A stretch of DNA of 49,189 bases from Zygnema cylindricum (GCA_037447655.1 JBBHKE010002791.1:54281-103469), one strand, 5' to 3'; positions 32,208-44,204 are shown, counted from the first letter of the stretch. Program-made: numbers and translations. Notes: generated by a model not told the origin, from the letters alone.

Positions 32208-33640
32208 CTGTAATACCGTACTGTACCGTCCCACCTTCGTACTACATGTACGGATGGTTGTGTGTAGAATTCAAGAATCAATACCCGTACTTTTTAACGC
32301 GATTCTCTCTCATGGAAAGTCACCCTAAACCGATGCGATTTGGAAGTCAAACCATATGATTCAAAGTTGCTTGAGTCAAAGATTTCGATCTTTTCCCCTT
32401 CATGGATCCATTGTGTGAGAGATTATTTTCAGAAAAATAAGGAAAAAAATTTCGGGAAGCTTTCCTTCTCAAGCGGACTATCTTAACTTTTACAAATAAA
32501 AAGTAGCAGCAATAGATTTTAAGACCTATAGAAAATTGAGTTTTGTGAATGTTATAGAGGTTTGGAATGTCACTAGAGCATTGTTACATACTTTGATAAA
32601 ACTCTAAAACTGTATTATATACTCCTACAAATTTGAAATTACAGTGTGTACTAGCTACGATGGGGATTTTTGACGACACAATTTCGTCTGTAAAATCAAT
32701 AAATGTTAGAGTTCTTCTCCTACAACTAGTCAGTCTCGGTATGATTACAAACTTTCAATCTCTTTCATAATTTTAGGGTTTGGTGCACTTTTAAACTCAT
32801 TCATAACTTTAGGATGAGGGTGAACTTTTAATCTCTTGCATAATTTTTCAGGATGAAGATTTTAGAAATAGCGTTAATGTTAGGTTTGGATTTGGTCTTT
32901 ATGGAGATTGCGAAACCTTAATTTTAATGTGGAAATAAGTATGGAAATATCAAATGTAGTGACTATGTTTTTATTACGTGAATAATACAGGTTCACCACA
33001 TGTTTGTTTTTTTTAAGTAAAGTTTATGGAGTTACAGTTTAGTAGGAGGTATCGATAGAATTTTTTCAAATGTTTGCAATTGTCAATTTCTTTTATTTTA
33101 TGGTTTAACTGAGGTAGTATAAACAGCTCTGAGAAAGTTGTGAAAATTTGGCAAAATAAGGCGTAAGATTAGGGTTAGTGGTTAGATTAAGTGTTAGTGG
33201 TTAGATTAGGGTTAGTAGTTAGATTAGGGTTAATGGTGACGACTAGAGCGAGTTTTATATTTATTGTCAGGATTAAGGCTGGGTAGGATAGATTTGGGAT
33301 ACGGATTGGGATAAATCTGTTTTTTTTTTTGGTTTTTTTACTGTTTGGTCGTTGATAAAGTTTATCGTTGCGATGGAGATAGGTTGAAGAATTTGCAAGT
33401 TAGGGCTAACGATGGATTTATGGCACAAGGTTCTTATGGTTTCAACGAGGGTTTAAATTAGGGTTAAACTTAGGAACCTTTGGCTATTTTCAAGCTACTC
33501 TGCAAATTAAATGATTAGAGGGAGGTTTTGTGAGCAAAACAGTAGTGGAGGGAAGTATATGTTCTGGAATTTTGGTGTGTATTTATTCAGTAATGTTTAG
33601 ATCTTGTTGCAATGTATGTGGATTTACTGAATCGATTGTG
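32208..33640. other. No recognised gene; short TTAGGGTTAG-like repeat
   Basis: AT-rich DNA. At 33165-33240 TTAGATTAGGGTTAGTGG-like units repeat about four times. The first SEC11 exon should lie in or before this stretch, but I could not identify it. Confidence 0.5.
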
Positions 33641-33652
33641 TGGATCTGCCAG

Positions 33653-33930
33653 GTTTCTGATGGCAATGTCAGCAGTGATGATTTGGAAGTGACAGCTTTC
33701 TTCCCTCCCCCTCTTTGTTTATTGAGTTTTTGTAGATTGGGAGGATTTAGGGACGGTGATGACGTCATCGTTTGTGATACGGAATACACAGTTCCACAGA
33801 CAGTTTCCTCACCTTTTTTTTTTTTGATTGAGTTTTTGTGGATTGGGAGGATCTAGGGACGGTGACGACGTCAGCATTGATGATTCGGAATACACAGTTT
33901 CTCTGGACACAGTTTCCTCGCTTTTTTTTA
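33653..33930 (+). repeat. SEC11: Degenerate tandem copies of a SEC11 intron/exon junction
   Basis: A unit of about 105 bp made of intron end (TTGAGTTTTTGTGGATTGGG) plus the first exon codons is repeated upstream of the real exon: the anchor GATTGGGAGGAT lies at 33735 and 33841, with the functional version at 33944. Each keeps a TAG|GG acceptor. An older copy at 33653-33692 (CCAG, then codons for MAMSAVMIWK) resembles the exon start as well. The middle copies have lost the WK codons. They could be decayed duplicates or alternative exons. Confidence 0.75.
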
Positions 33931-33959
33931 TTGAGTTTTTGTGGATTGGGAGGATGTAG

Positions 33960-36900
33960 GGATGGTGGTGACGTCAGCATTGATGATTTGGAAGACACTG
34001 ATGTGCGTCACTGGAAGCGAGTCTCCGGTGGTGGTGGTCCTATCAGGATCCATGGAGCCTGGATTTCGGAGGGTAAGGAACGATAAATCGGACAATGTTT
34101 GGCTACAATCCACGCCATTTTTAAACCAAAATCTGCCCGGGAATTGTGCTTTTCGAGCGATTGAGTTTTTTTTTTTTTCCCCGTGGATATTTCCCAGGAT
34201 CGCGTTAGAGGCTCGACATGGTAATGAACTCCTTTTTTTTTGTTTTTTTAAATGCAGGGAGATATCCTCTTTCTACATATGAGCAGATCGCCGATCGCAG
34301 CCGGAGAGATAGTGGTTTTTAATATCGATGTAAGTTTTTTTGAATTGAAAAGGAAATAAATGGGCTTTAGAATCACACCTTACCGGATTTAGTGTGGACT
34401 GCATAGACTTCGGACCCAGCTTTTTCTGAGGAACATAAATGCAGTTATTGCATTTACTGGAGGTAGAGGGAGATGGGGGAGGGGGAGGGAGAGGGAGAGG
34501 GAGAGGGAGAGGGAGAAGGAGGGGAGAGGGAGAGGAGAGGAGAGAGAGGGAGGGAGAGGGAGAGGAGAGAGGCAGAGGGAGGGAGAGGAGGGGAGAGGAG
34601 GGAGCGAGTGAGGAGACACCGGTTGGAACACCTGGTGATCTATGATGAATAATAGGAATGAAAACATATTGGGTAAATGATCTGTCTAGCTCTCTACACT
34701 CTCTTTACCCCTCTCCTCTCGACTCTCTCCTTTAAATCTGACATTCCTCTCGCTTTCTTCCGCATGCCTCCCATTCCCCTCCCCCTCTTTGTCTCCATAA
34801 CAGCGTGTTCATTGAACCAGTCCTGAGCCTTCCCTCTGGATTTAATCCGATTTTAAACTTAATTTCATTAACTGCATCAGCAAAAAACGTTTTTTTTGTT
34901 TACGTTTTTTCAAAGACTACTGCACATAAAAACTATGGGCAAGAAACGAAGTTCAGAAACTAATTTTATCCTCCAGCCCCTCCCTGCCCTCTCTCCCTCT
35001 CTCCCACTCCCTCTCCCTCCCTCCCTCCCTCCCTCTCCCTCTCTTCCTCCCTTCCTCCCTCCCTTGTTCAGAATGTGGCAGAGGGATTAGATGGACTCTG
35101 CCCTTTCCTCTTTTTCTGTCACTTGGAACATGTCAAAGTATTAATTTTTTTTCGATTTTTTTTTTTTTTAGGTGTTTGACGATGTTTTGCATTCGCTCCT
35201 TTTTTTGTCTTTTCTTTGTCATTTCTGAATGGCGGCTGATTGCTTTTTATTGTTTTTTTTCTCTATTTTGGTATAGGCAACTGCCTTTTATTTATTTAAT
35301 TTTCAACATTCAGTAACTGGGTTTATTTTCCCAAAATCCTCAATCCCCTTTTTTCTTGTTTCGTAGGAAACAGAAGTGGAAATACATGTCTTTGTTGTTT
35401 CCATTATGGTTTTTACTGAATCGAATATTTTCTGAAATAAACGTATTTAGTGTGGATTCAGGTTCACGAAGACAGAGATACAGGAGAGGTAGAGATTTTG
35501 ACCAAAGGTGAGAACAATATATCTTTAGAATCGTTAATTATAACCGATTAAAATCCCTTTTTTTTTAAATGAAAATATTCTTTGGTCGGCTGAAAACGTT
35601 AAAATTTCTATGGTGGGTAATTTGTTATTCGTCTTTAGCAGCAATTGTTTGAGGTTTTTGTTTCCCACAGTGTTTTTATTGGCGTTAAAACAGGTGACAA
35701 TAATTTTGGGGATGATCTACCCCTTTATGCCGATGGGCAAATGTGGTTAAATCGACGACATGTCATGGGGCGTGCCGTGGGGTAAGCTATATTTTTATTT
35801 TCCTTTCAGACCTAAAAAGTATCTTTATAATAGATTTTCGATGGGAGAGAGTGGGGTTCTTATGATAGAGTATGCTGGAGAATCGAGAGGGAGGAAGGGA
35901 GGAAGGGAGGAGAGAGGACGAGTGAGTGGTCCTGTCACATATCTGTCAATCCTATGTCCAAGCAAGCTGGTTAATAGATAAAGAGGGAGAAGGATAGGAG
36001 TCCCATATCCTTTCTGTTTCCTTTTCAGTTTAGCTTTCTGTTTCCGTTTCCGTTTTCTTCTGTTCCGGTTTCTGTTTCTGTTTATCATAACGGTTTCATG
36101 TTTGTAAGCATTACAAATGCAAGAGGTAGAATTTTTCAGACTCTTGGAAGAAGTTGGTATCCGTTGAAGGGGCCGAAATAGTTTTTTACATATATGTGAG
36201 ATCTCCATTTTCTTTTTTAAAACTTTGTCCTCTCTTTGCAAAGTTAATGTAGAAGAAGAAGATGTCCTTCTACATCGATGGACTGTGAGGGGGGCAGTTT
36301 TCATTTTGTTTCTTTTTCCCTTCTCCTTCTATTTTTTCCATCCCTTATTCTACTTTATCCATCCCTTACATCAGCAAATTTTAAGTTGTGAAGGAAATGG
36401 AGGATTGAAAAGCCTGAGAGAAGGGGAAGGTGAGAGGGGAGGACATGAAAGAGGAAAGGGAAGGAGGGAAAGATCTTTTGCGGGTAGTATGCTTGTAATA
36501 AAGGGCAGTGTCTATGGTTTGGAGTTTGTATTGTTGTGATTCTGGTTTTTGATCAATTTGGTTCTTTATTTCAAGTTATTTTACTCATGTTACTGATAAA
36601 AATTGTCTTCATAATTTGTGTGAATCTGTTAGGTTTTTGCCATATGTCGGATGGGTGACCATCATCATGACAGAAAAACCTTTTATAAAAGTGAGTAGTT
36701 TACTTCTTATCCCCTTCGTTCACTTCCGCCTTTTTTCCTTTCGTTTCTTTGTACTCTTGTTTTTTTTTTGACGCACTTGGTTGGGATTTTAGAACTGAAA
36801 ATTCACTTTTTGGATTTCAGTTGTGATCATTTTTCGGATGAAAAAAGACCCCTAATAGTAACGCCAGAAAAATGTCCGGAAAAATTTATCGGCAGTTGTT

Positions 36901-37366
36901 AATACAGCCTCAAAAAGGAAAAGCAAAGTGAACTTATAAAAAACCTTTTAAATTTAAGGCTAATAAACAAACCAGTAGATAGTCTGCTGTTACAATTATG
37001 TGCACACCTATATAACTATCCACACCTATTGAATGATCCACACCTATTGAATGATCCACACCTGTTGAATGATCCACACCTATATAATTATCCACACCTT
37101 TTTATTTATCCACACCTTTTTATTTATCCACACCTATATAGTTATCCACACCTGCTTAATTATCCACACCTAAATAATTATCCACACCTGTTTAATTATC
37201 CACGCCTATATTTATGACAGTTTTCTTGGTGACCCTGACATGCCTGTTTCTTTCGTGGGTGGATGTGTTCTATGTTTCCATTTCTATGTCTCTGTTTCTA
37301 TGTTTCCATTTCCAGTATTTGTTAATCGGAGCTTTAGGACTGTTGGTGATAACAGCCAAAGACTAG
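33960..37366 (+). CDS. SEC11: SEC11, catalytic subunit of the ER signal peptidase (exons; first exon not found, one segment apparently missing)
   Basis: Six exons with GT-AG introns join in phase. 33960-34072 gives a membrane segment ([14 protein letters not shown]) and [11 protein letters not shown] with the catalytic Ser. 34258-34329 gives [12 protein letters not shown] through VVFNID. 35462-35507 gives [16 protein letters not shown]. 35694-35781 gives [15 protein letters not shown] through MGRAVG, containing the catalytic Asp region. 36633-36690 gives [19 protein letters not shown]. 37316-37366 gives [16 protein letters not shown] and the stop. SEC11 cleaves signal peptides from secretory proteins at the ER membrane. 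The family normally has about 12 residues (G-R-x-I-P-I-V-H-R-V-I-K type) between the second and third of these exons; they carry the catalytic His, and I find no clear match in the intron 34330-35461. The N-terminal exon is also unplaced. So this is either a functional gene whose micro-exon I missed or a damaged copy. Confidence 0.88.
34458..34612. repeat. (GAGGGA)n tract in a SEC11 intron
   Basis: Purine-rich simple repeat GGGAGA/GGAGAG. It sits in the intron where the missing His-bearing SEC11 segment would be expected. Confidence 0.9.
34972..35066. repeat. (CCCTCT)n tract in the same SEC11 intron
   Basis: CCCTCCCTCCCT-type run on the plus strand, complementary in composition to the tract at 34458-34612. 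Confidence 0.9.
37008..37206. repeat. 18-bp minisatellite in the last SEC11 intron
   Basis: About eleven units of the form CACACCTATTGAATGATC / CACACCTNTTTAATTATC. The middle units contain TTATCCACA. Because the unit is six codons long, an ORF with PHL repeats runs through it; the repeat lies inside an intron (36691-37315), so it is not called a gene. Confidence 0.92.
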
Positions 37367-38635
37367 AAGAAATGAATGTAAGTTTCAAGCTTATAAAAAC
37401 CTCCCAAAACTACTCGGGAAAAAGCTCTCCGTTTCTACTCAGTTTTTAGGGGAGGAGAGTGAAATAGTGAGTGAAAGATAGGCCATTCGTTAGAGAGATA
37501 TGGTATATGGATCGTTTAGCCTCTTGTCGCCTTCCTTAAATCTCTTTCTTTAGTTTTTGAAGAGGAATTTGGCGGGATTTTATTGTTGTTAAAAAATTTT
37601 TACCCTTTAACATGAAAATCTTCTAGTAACAGCTTTCTACGGAAATTTTTATTAGGAAGGAGTTTTTTTAGTATGTTTTGGAATTTTGTGCCTTTTTTTT
37701 TTTTTGGCGTCGTTGTTGTTGTTTTTTCTATCTGTACTAAAAATGTTCAACAACAAACGAACACTAATACTATATTCATATTTGAAATAGATACACTAAC
37801 ATAACACTAATACTATATTTTACCACCTGGCATGCTATGGGTCATTTGATTATTGCATTATTTTGCGATTTTGATACGGAAAAACACTCACACGAGTGAA
37901 AGAGTTGTTAAGATTTATTAACTCTAATAGTGGCGGGCAGTGTATGAAATAATTCCATAGTTCAAAATTTAAAATGTTCCAGGGACAATGTGCAATTTTT
38001 TTTTTTTAGGGTTTTTTAGGGTTCTAGATTTTCTTAGGGTTTTTAGGGTTTTCTACGACAGAAACAAACGAAATTGATTATCGGAGCACTGAGGTATTTG
38101 CAAATAAATGATATTATGCATATTTGTTTTCCATTTTCTGAGTATCCACCAAAAAATAAAAATAAACAGTGAGGTAGAAATATACTCTAGAACAATTTAA
38201 ACAAAAACAAAATGTTTGAGAATATAGGCCCGTAATTAAGGAGAAAAAAGTGAACCAAGTCAATAAATATGGAAATTTTGGATTAGGCCCACAAAACGTC
38301 TGAAAAACCAAGTTTTTGGTAATCTTAGAAATCTAGAAACCTTAAAGAGTCTAGAATTCTGTCAGAAAAAAGACAAAAGTTGCGAAGCTTTCAATCCTGC
38401 ACTTTAACTACTACTACTAGTGCTACTACTAATGATATCAGCAAACTGATTTAAAAAGCCAGATGGTAAACCATCTTGAGTCCAAAGTTACAAAAGGGGT
38501 GGCATGGTCAAAACTGGAATCTACAAGCAGGGCAAATAAAACAATTAAAAGCAAGGTGAACACATAGAAATGGCGCAGAAAACAAAGGCACTCAAGCCCA
38601 AAAAGAAAAGCACAGCAACGCACTTAAACCAACAA
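37367..38635. other. No recognised gene downstream of SEC11
   Basis: Contains a likely MITE right end (CTCTAATAGTGGCGGGCAGTGTA, 37921-37943) and degenerate TTTAGGG-type sequence at 38000-38053. Confidence 0.5.
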
Positions 38636-38639
38636 TACA

Positions 38640-41460
38640 ATCCCAACCTCAACAGAATTAAATATCTACAGAAAGCAGCCTCGTAAGTCCCCCAAATCCG
38701 GGGGAGCACGTTGTGGGAGTTCCGGAACACGCCGACGATCCATAACCGCAATAGCTGATTGAAGGAGCATAAAAGCTTGCACTCGTTGTAAAGTCATAGA
38801 TAAATGCTGACGATAAAAAGGACCGAAGTGGGAGGGCTCCGAGGTCCCTGTCGCTCGAATGAGAGACGCCCACAAGTACGGAGAAACTAGTCCAACGCAA
38901 CACCCAAACGACCAAAGATCTCCACTGCCATCGGAATACAATCATCCATAAGGTTTCGGTTTGCATAATGCTCCTTCGTCTTAACAACATCACGGGCGAC
39001 CACTCAAACACGTCAAGCCGCTTGACTTGAAGTCGAAGTAGGATTCGCCAAAACAATGTCACCAAAGATGCGACGTGCACCATCGAACAAAGCAACATCG
39101 ATCCGCGGCGAAGGAATAATACGAGAAACCTCCCTACGCACGGAAAATCCCCCCTCATAAGCGACAATCGCAATGGCCTCGCGAATAGTGTCGTGCGCTT
39201 GGATCAATTCTCCCCCATGGGAGCAACGAAGCCACTGGACGTCCTCGGTCTCAAGAACACGACCACACGAGCAAACTAGAGATCCTAGTAAAAGAGGATG
39301 AGGGAGGCCAAGGCAAAATTGGAAGACGGTGGTGAATTGAGCAGGCGTGAACCATAGGGTGGACAAAATAGGTGTAGCAGAAAGCAAAGCCCCAAAACTA
39401 GGTCCACCACGAGAGAGGAGACCGGCACGCGAAGAATCAGAGGGAAGCGCCTCAAGAAGCTCGACTTTACTAGCAGCAACCCGATCTGAAATTAATTCTT
39501 GGGCACGCGCGACGAATTTCGTAACAACGGTAGAAAGAAGTCACATATCCACTAAAGTAGGAGGAGGAAGAGAACGTGTCGCGTCCAACAAGAACCATTG
39601 GAAGGCGAACACACAGTTCGGAATCCGAGGGACCACGGTGGCAACAACCGGGGTGTCCCATACCAAGAAGCGAGAAACAACGGAAACAATAGACACAACA
39701 TTGGAGGCAATAAGGCACCACCTTCCAAAATAAGCAACGGGGTCTACTGAGGCACTTGATAGTAAACCCTATCCCCTTGCATATATGCCAGCCGTAGGCC
39801 CAACTCGCAATCAAAAGCCCCACGACCTAACAACGTGTGAAGGACGTCCATGAGGTGGTCATCAAAGGCGAAAAGAGAGGAGACAAAAGTTGGGGTAGGA
39901 GGGGAAGTGCGAGTAAGGTAAGAGGGGCCGTGGAAGAAACACATAGCCAACAGAGCAAACACTAGTTGGGGATCAGGAAGGTTAGGGAGGTCCTCCACAT
40001 GGGACAGATGTGTCTGAAGAGCAACATTAAGAAATTGGGTCACGCGAGTATCCGAACCAAGTGGGTAATCAACACACGGATGCCATCCGAAGAGGAGGAG
40101 CTTGGAAAGTAAGGGGGGGAGTACAGGAAAGTGGAAAATCTAGAGTGGGAGGAATAACACACTTCGAGGGTTGGACAGAAAGGTTGAGTTCGGCCAAAGG
40201 ATCCTTGAAAAAATTATATGTCGTAGGGCGAAGAATATGCGTATCATCTACAACCGAAGGGAAAAGGCAAGAAGGGAAAGCGACAACGGAAGCACGGAGG
40301 GCCCGATAATGGGAAAGGCAAAAAAAGGTCTTTCAAAAGTGTCGCCTTGAAGGATGCCCGTGGTAGAGGAGAGGAACCAAATCACCTTCAACCGAGAAGG
40401 AAAAGTTGTTGATCAAAGAATAAAAAGCTCTCACAAAGGGGGATAATTGGACAATATGAGAAGGGCCAACCATAAGCTCTTAAAAAATGACGTTCCAATC
40501 CACCTTATTGATGGCATTGGAAACGTCGACTTGAAGGACTAACCATACCAAATGTACATCCAACAAAGCTCAAATTTCGTGGACCACGGCCTCACAACCT
40601 CCCCAAGTGGCCACCGCAAACTGACGAGGAGAAAAATAATCTTGAAATGTTGGTTGGAGCTAGATACATATGGCACGAGCCACCAATCGGTATAAGGCCT
40701 CTCCCACGGCAATAGGGTGAACCCCCAATTAGATTTGGTGACAACCACAAGGCGAGACGCCGTGAGAAGTTCACAGATCCGAGGGAGAACATTCCCACTA
40801 GCAATAAGAGAACATACTCGAAAGAACACATCAAAATCCCGGGCACCCGATTCAGGGGGCAAAACATCCAGAAACAACTCATACACTGTGCTGGATGAAC
40901 CTCCTGCTCCTATTGAAAGGTGAGGAGAAGAGGTAATGGCCTTAATGGAAGCCTCCCGATCCAGAATATGACCCTCAAAAGGCTCAAAGGCGAGGATAGG
41001 GGATAGAGGGTTAGTTGTTGGCGAATGAAGAGGTTGAAAGACCTCTATGGTGGAAGAAGACCGGGGAGAAGGGGTGAATGGCTGGAGGGCCTAAACCGCT
41101 CGAGAAAGCTCACCAACACGGCCAGAAATGAAGAGCTCGATGATATAAGAGGATGGGAGATCTAATTGCCTAGATGTACCACGCGGTGTGAAAGAAGCAG
41201 TGACCACACGATCCTCATGCTCACCGTGGATGGGCTTCCAATCACCACGAAGGAATCGACAACCAAGCGTCATAATCCTTCAAGCCCCATTGCCACCTCC
41301 ACGACGTGGTAGGACTAAGACCCAGAGTGAGAGCATAAGAAGAAGGTGCTAAAGAGCGATGTCCGTCGGATTGGAAGAAATGCGGGACAAAAAGAGGTGG
41401 AGGGCGTCATGTTTGAAATTCTATGGGCTCCATTGCCACACAGAATTCGCAGGTCTAAAG
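38640..41460 (-). pseudogene. Non-LTR retrotransposon copy A (reverse transcriptase plus C-terminal zinc finger and nuclease-like region)
   Basis: Read on the minus strand from about 41440 down. The RT begins near 40880 with ICELLTASRLVVV and continues with LQVDVSNAINKVDW (motif A, near 40500) and SVVDDTHILRP (motif C, near 40240; the usual xADD has become VVDD). Later a thumb-like region contains LRLAYMQG (about 39800). A Cys/His cluster follows (CSCGR, RCSHGGELIQAHD, 39180-39280), then RIDVALFDGARRIFGDIVLA and a K-x(n)-E segment (39000-39130), which could be a PD-(D/E)XK-like endonuclease. Several stops and frameshifts interrupt it, so it is inactive. Family placement is inference. Confidence 0.75.
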
Positions 41461-41469
41461 GAAGCTAAT

Positions 41470-41885
41470 CTAGATAGTGCCGACTTCAAGTTGATTAAAA
41501 ACCCAAATGATTGACCCCTTCACAATCACAAACCCATTAAAGCTTCACCCCTGTGAAGTAAGACTTTCTGTGTGCTCAGTTCCACCACAGAATGCAAAGT
41601 TGGAATATGAGATTTGGACACATTCCCCCACTTTGACTTTCCCTTAGAAATGCAGCCACCCAGGCAGGCAATAAATCTGACCGACTACACCCCTGTGTAG
41701 CCTGGACCCCCCTGAGTCCGTAGCAACAAGAATCACTGAATTTGGTCAACTGAATTGATAATTATGGCTGGCCAAAGTTTGCCATTTATAGAAGGTGCTC
41801 TCTGGGAGAGGCAGCTACCTACCAGAAATATTCTAAGTCCTAAACCCCTCTCTAAACCCTCTAGTTCTGAGGTAAGGACCAATCA
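41470..41885. repeat. Repeat F, copy 1
   Basis: CACCCCTGTGTAGCCTGGAC, GAGTCCGTAGCAACAAGAAT and CTGAATTTGG match, with much divergence, 44870-45110 in the same orientation and order. It separates the two retrotransposon copies. It could be the element's own 5' region or a flanking repeat included in a tandem duplication. Confidence 0.6.
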
Positions 41886-43719
41886 AATTACTGTATAGCA
41901 ACCTCAACAGAACTAAATATCTATTGAAAGCAGCCTTGCGAGTCCCCCAAAAACCGGGGGAGCACGTTGAGGGAGTTCCGAAACACGTCGACGACCCATA
42001 ACCGCAATAGCTGATTGAAGGAGCATAAAAGCTTGCACTCGCTGTAAAGCCATAGATAATGCTGACGATTAAAATGACCGAAGACTCCGAGGTCCCTGTC
42101 GCTCGCATGAGAGACGCCCACAAGTACGGAGAAACTAGTCCAACGCAACACCTAAACGACCAAAGATCTCGACTGCCATCGGAATACAATCATCCATAAG
42201 GTTTCGGTTTGCATACTGCTCCTTCATCTTAACAACATCACGGGCGACCACTCAAACAAGTCGAGACGCTTGACTTGAAGTCGAAGTAGGATTCGCCAAA
42301 ACAATGTCACCAAAGATGCGACGTGCACCATCGAACAAAGCAACATCGATCCGCGACGAACGAATAATACGAGAAGCCTCCCTACCCACGGAAAATCCCC
42401 CCTCATAAGCGACAATTGCAATGGCCTCGCGAATAGTGTCGTGTGCTTGGATCAATTCTCCCCCATGGGAGCAACGAAGCAACAGGACGCCATCAGGCTC
42501 AAGAACACGACCGCACAAGCAAGCTAGAGATCCTAGTAAAGGAGGATGAGGGAGGCCAAGGCAAAATTGGAAGACGGTGGTGAATTGAGCAGGCGTGAAC
42601 CGTAGGGTGGACAAAATAGGTGTAGCATAAAAGCAAAGCCCCAAAACTAGGTCCACCACGAAAGAGGAGACCGGCATGCGAAGAATCAGAGGGAAGCGCC
42701 ATGAGAAGCACGATTTTACTGGCAGTGACAACCCGATCTGAAATTAATTCTTGGGCACGCGCGACGAATTTCGTAACAAGGGTAGAAAGAAGTGACATAT
42801 CCAATAAAGTAGGAGGAGGAAAAGAACGTGTGGCATCCAACAAGAACCATTGGAAGGCGAACATACAGTCCAGAATCCGAGGGACTACGGTGGCAACAAC
42901 CTGGGTGTCCCAGACCAAGAAGCGAGAAACAACGGAAACAACAGAAACAACATTGGAGGCAATAAGGCACCAACTTCCAAAATAAGCAGCGGAAACAACA
43001 TTGGAGGCAATAAGGCATCAACTTCCAAAATAAGCAGCGGAAACAACATTGGAGGCAATAAAGCACCAACTTCCAAAATAAGCAGCGCGATCTACTGGGG
43101 CACTTGATAGTAAACCCTATCCCCTTGCATATAGGCCAGCCGTAGGCCCAACTCGCAACCAAAAGCCCCACGACCTAACAACGTGTGAAGGACGTCCATG
43201 AGGTGGCCATCAAAGGCGAAAAGAGAGGAGACAAAAGCTGGGGTAGGAGGGGAAGTGCGAGTAAGGTAAGAGGGGCCGTGGGAGAAACACATTGCCAACA
43301 GAGCAAACGCTAGTTGGGGATCCTGAAGGTTAGGGAGGTCCTTCACATGGGACAGATGTGTCTGAAGAGCAACATTAAAAAAATTGGGTCACGAGAGTAT
43401 CTGAACCAAGTGGGTAATCAACACACGGATGCCATCAGAAGGAGGAGGAGCTTGGAAACCAAAGGGGGGAGTACAGGAAGTGGAAAATCTAGAGTGGGGG
43501 GAATAACACACTTCGAGGGTTGGACAGAAAGGTTGATTTTGGCCAAAGGAACGTTAAAAAAGTTATATGTAGTAGGGCGAAGAATATGCATATCATCTAC
43601 AACCGAAGGAAAAGGCAAGAAGGGAAAGCGACAACGGAAGCACGGAGGGCTCGATAATGGGAAAGGCAAACACAGGTCTTTCAAGAGGGTCGCCTTGACG
43701 GATGCCCGTCGCAGAGGAG
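41886..43719 (-). pseudogene. Non-LTR retrotransposon copy B, lacking its 5' half
   Basis: Closely related to 38640-40380: the same end (TAAATATCTATTGAAAGCAGC), the same Cys/His cluster (CLCGRVLEPDGV, RCSHGGELIQAHD, 42430-42520), nuclease-like segment and thumb-like region. Homology to copy A is cut at 43719, where an LTR begins, so the RT catalytic motifs are absent. A 48-bp unit (anchor GGAGGCAATAAGGCACC at 42955) is repeated three times where copy A has one. Confidence 0.75.
42940..43085. repeat. 48-bp triplication in copy B
   Basis: GGAGGCAATAAGGCACCAAC with following CTTCCAAAATAAGCAGCGG occurs at 42955, 43003 and 43051. The length is a multiple of three, so frame is kept. Confidence 0.92.
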
Positions 43720-44204
43720 TGTAACAGGGTTACAGGATTTGAGTACTTAGTGGCTAGGGCTAGGCTGCAATAGTTGCGGTTCCAGAGCAGCGCAACTGCG
43801 ATTCGAGACCAGCGTATCGTAGCAGCATCACAACTTAGCGGCGTAGCAACTTAGTAGCGCAACAACATAGCACCGCATCATAGCAACGCTGCAGAATGTA
43901 GATCGAACGGTATAGTTCTAGAAGGAGGTTTTGGATAGATCTCGGTTGACCGTGAAGGTCCACGTGTACAGTTGTACAGTACTAGGTTGACTAGCAGCTA
44001 GCTAAATAGTCAAGTAGGCCTAGTGAATAGGAGACTCTTTTTGAGTAGACCTTCGCAGCGAGCGCAAACCTTGTACTCTCTTCCAAGTAATAAAGCGCAA
44101 CTTTGTCTGTCAGTGCTATCTGCTCCTACTGTTGCTACGGGAAGATCCTTGGTGTTTTTCGCTGTGCATTGTGGCGTGCTGTGTGCACTATTGTCCCTTT
44201 TACA
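43720..44204 (+). mobile_element. LTR of a Ty3/gypsy-type element
   Basis: 485 bp from TGTAACAGGG to CCCTTTTACA, with TGTAA...TTACA inverted ends, followed one base later by a primer binding site. An AATAAA (44089) may be the LTR poly(A) signal. It starts directly in retrotransposon copy B. No second LTR is present downstream. Confidence 0.8.

Noticed and set aside
33165-33240. TTAGGGTTAG-type repeat as an interstitial telomere
   Set aside because: Units are irregular (TTAGATTAGGGTTAGTGG) and few; it is not a telomere array.
33375-33440. Segment encoding DRLKNLQVR as a candidate first SEC11 exon
   Set aside because: Similarity is weak and short, there is no in-frame Met upstream and no clean donor.
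34440-34457. 18-base micro-exon LLHLLE as the missing SEC11 His segment
   Set aside because: Splice-like AG and GT borders and correct phase exist, but it lacks the conserved G-R-x-I-P and R-V-I-K context; kept only as a possibility in the finding.
34389-34667. ORFs on both strands across 34389-34667
   Set aside because: Simple-repeat translations in the GA tract of a SEC11 intron.
37029-37217. ORF with repeated PHL hexapeptide, and TTATCCACA motifs resembling DnaA boxes
   Set aside because: The 18-bp minisatellite lies within a SEC11 intron; the frame is kept only because 18 is divisible by three. Bacterial origin function makes no sense in this nuclear context.
39347-39733. Plus-strand ORFs across the non-LTR copies (for example 39347-39733, 42701-42985, 43314-43724)
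   Set aside because: They are antisense to the recognisable retrotransposon frames and carry no motifs of their own.
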